DNA of 5,414 nucleotides from NCBI GenBank assembly GCA_019308645.1, contig JAFDHR010000179.1, positions 1-5,414 of the forward strand, in the 5' to 3' direction. Source of the DNA: Deltaproteobacteria bacterium (lineage in GTDB: Bacteria; Desulfobacterota; DSM-4660; Desulfatiglandales; B25-G16). Numbering within the stretch: position 1 is the first letter of the stretch; each line of letters opens with the position of its first letter. Under the pieces are notes generated by a model. That model did not search any database, had not been told where the DNA came from, and worked only from the letters and a program-made list of their open reading frames with translations. The position numbers were made by a program, and so were the translations under genes. Below, piece after piece: positions 4,366 to 5,414 of this stretch.

Positions 4366-5115
4366 TTGAGAAGATTTTTTGTAGAAAAAATTATACCGAC
4401 AGGCGGCTTTCTATTAATTACCGGCAAAGAGGCCAGGCATATAGTCAGCGTTTTGAGAATGAAAAAAGGCGAAACGTTGATTCTTATGGATAGGGAAGAG
4501 CAGTCTTTTGAGGCAACAATAGAAGCGGTACATTACAAAGAAGTAAAGGTTAGAATTACCAAGACCATACCATCTTTACCTCCTTCACCAGTAAAGATTA
4601 GCCTTGCTCAAGCTCTTATTAAATCTCATCCCATGGAGTATCTTATCAAAAAGGTGACGGAATTAGGGATAGGGTCAATCTATCCTTTCTATTCAGAAAG
4701 AACGGTTATAAAATTAAAACCAAAGCAACTAAAAAACAAAATGGATCGCTGGATGGAAATAATGAAATCAGCCTGTAAACAATGTGGCAGGGTAACGCTG
4801 CCTACCTTAAATACTCCTTTGCCATTTGAAGAACTTATTAACACCGTGCCAAATAAAAAGACATTAAAGGTTCTGTTATGGGAAGACGAAGATAAGGTAG
4901 ACCTTAAGAGATTGTTAACATCCATGAGCTTTGCGCCTCATGTTTTTGCTATAGTTGGGCCTGAAGGAGGTTTTACCCTGAATGAAATCAACCTCGCAAA
5001 AGATGCTGGTTTTCACATAATTTCTTTGGGAAATAGAATATTACGTGCTGAAACAGCGGCTGTGTCATTGCTATCAATTATCCAGTATGAATGGGGAGAT
5101 TTGAACTTGGGATAG
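4366..5115 (+). CDS. rsmE: 16S rRNA (uracil(1498)-N3)-methyltransferase RsmE
   Basis: The predicted product has 249 residues, the normal length for the family. RsmE uses S-adenosylmethionine to methylate N3 of U1498 in 16S rRNA of the assembled small subunit, near the decoding site. The N-terminal PUA-like barrel (about 1-70) carries the usual MRRFFVE start and HIVSVLRMKKGE (25-36). The SPOUT methyltransferase domain (about 75-245) shows KSHPMEYLIKKVTELGIGSI (86-105), SACKQCGR (135-142), GPEGGF (198-203) and LGNRILRAETA (221-231). The last two form the deep trefoil knot that binds the cofactor. All key motifs are intact. The start is TTG with AAAGAGG five bases upstream. In many genomes rsmE follows prmA; here it has no same-strand neighbour within about 270 bases and appears to be transcribed alone, converging on the rRNA operon. 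Confidence 0.96.
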   Translation: MRRFFVEKIIPTGGFLLITGKEARHIVSVLRMKKGETLILMDREEQSFEATIEAVHYKEVKVRITKTIPSLPPSPVKISLAQALIKSHPMEYLIKKVTELGIGSIYPFYSERTVIKLKPKQLKNKMDRWMEIMKSACKQCGRVTLPTLNTPLPFEELINTVPNKKTLKVLLWEDEDKVDLKRLLTSMSFAPHVFAIVGPEGGFTLNEINLAKDAGFHIISLGNRILRAETAAVSLLSIIQYEWGDLNLG

Positions 5116-5127
5116 AGGAGAGGGGAT

Positions 5128-5160
5128 AAAAAACCCCTTATTAGGAAATTAATAAGGGGT
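5128..5160 (-). terminator. intrinsic terminator of the rRNA operon
   Basis: ACCCCTTATT (5133-5142) and AATAAGGGGT (5151-5160) form a perfect ten-pair stem over an eight-base loop. On the minus strand the stem is followed directly by six T (plus-strand A run 5128-5133), just after the 5S gene. On the plus strand no T-run follows, so it is oriented for the rRNA transcript; it may still shield rsmE from opposing transcription. Confidence 0.85.
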
Positions 5161-5170
5161 ATGAAAAATC

Positions 5171-5284
<114 letters not shown>

Positions 5285-5335
5285 AAACTCTTATTTATGG
5301 ATAGTATTGAATGAAAAAATAAAAAGTAGATAATT

Positions 5336-5414
5336 ATGGCCAAGCCGCACGACCTATTAGTACTAGTTAGCTAAGTACATTACTGCACTTACACATCTAG
5401 CCTATCAACCTTGT
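5336..5414 (-). rRNA. rrl: 23S ribosomal RNA, 3' end (partial)
   Basis: The minus strand entering from the right edge carries the conserved 3' end of 23S rRNA, including GTACTAATAGGTCGTGCGG and a final CTTGGCC that would close the terminal helix with the gene's 5' end outside the window. The exact 3' end is uncertain by a few bases (5336-5338). Only about 79 bases are present. The roughly 51-base spacer to the 5S gene holds no tRNA. Confidence 0.93.

Noticed and set aside
5161..5170. The terminator at 5128-5160 as a plus-strand terminator of rsmE.
   Set aside because: The plus strand continues ATGAAAAATC after the stem, with no T-run; the T-run is on the minus-strand side.

Overview
The window is bacterial DNA: it has compact genes behind Shine-Dalgarno sites, and a 23S-5S rRNA operon end enters from the right on the minus strand. 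It is AT-rich, and two genes have well-placed ribosome sites in front of TTG starts and one in front of GTG. Nothing in it fixes the genus. The RsmE and rRNA end is ordinary chromosomal core. Roughly the left 4.1 kb reads as an accessory patchwork of an unusual protease, a toxin-antitoxin pair, orphan small ORFs, decayed fragments and repeats.

Left part (1-2063). A trypsin-like serine protease with a complete His-Asp-Ser triad (100-1428) has a long N-terminal region I do not recognise and no visible signal peptide, membrane segment or PDZ domain. Its 5' end looks disturbed: there are two in-frame stops just upstream and no ribosome site at a usable distance. It is followed by an open but startless fragment in the same frame (1429-1602), then a small unrecognised protein (1653-2063) with a clean ribosome site. 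The protease and small protein could be functional partners, which is inference from adjacency.

Middle part (2064-3824). Two direct copies of a roughly 60-base element (2102-2161 and 3555-3611) have almost identical arms around unrelated but equally self-complementary centres. Between them lie a doubtful 63-codon ORF and a type II toxin-antitoxin operon: a DUF4258-type protein (2525-2836), then an MqsA-like antitoxin with zinc ribbon and HTH (2851-3378). A sigma70-like promoter and a perfect 7-1-7 palindrome just upstream suggest autorepression. Read on the minus strand, both repeat copies keep a frame with a shared peptide motif, so they could be gene relics as well as structured RNA or mobile repeats.

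Right part (3825-5414). A 67-residue orphan protein (3891-4094) is preceded by tandem TTTTGCATA repeats and a terminator-like hairpin. After a gene-poor spacer comes rsmE (4366-5115), the 16S rRNA m3U1498 methyltransferase. It converges on the rRNA operon, which runs 23S 3' end, 5S, then a strong intrinsic terminator on the minus strand.
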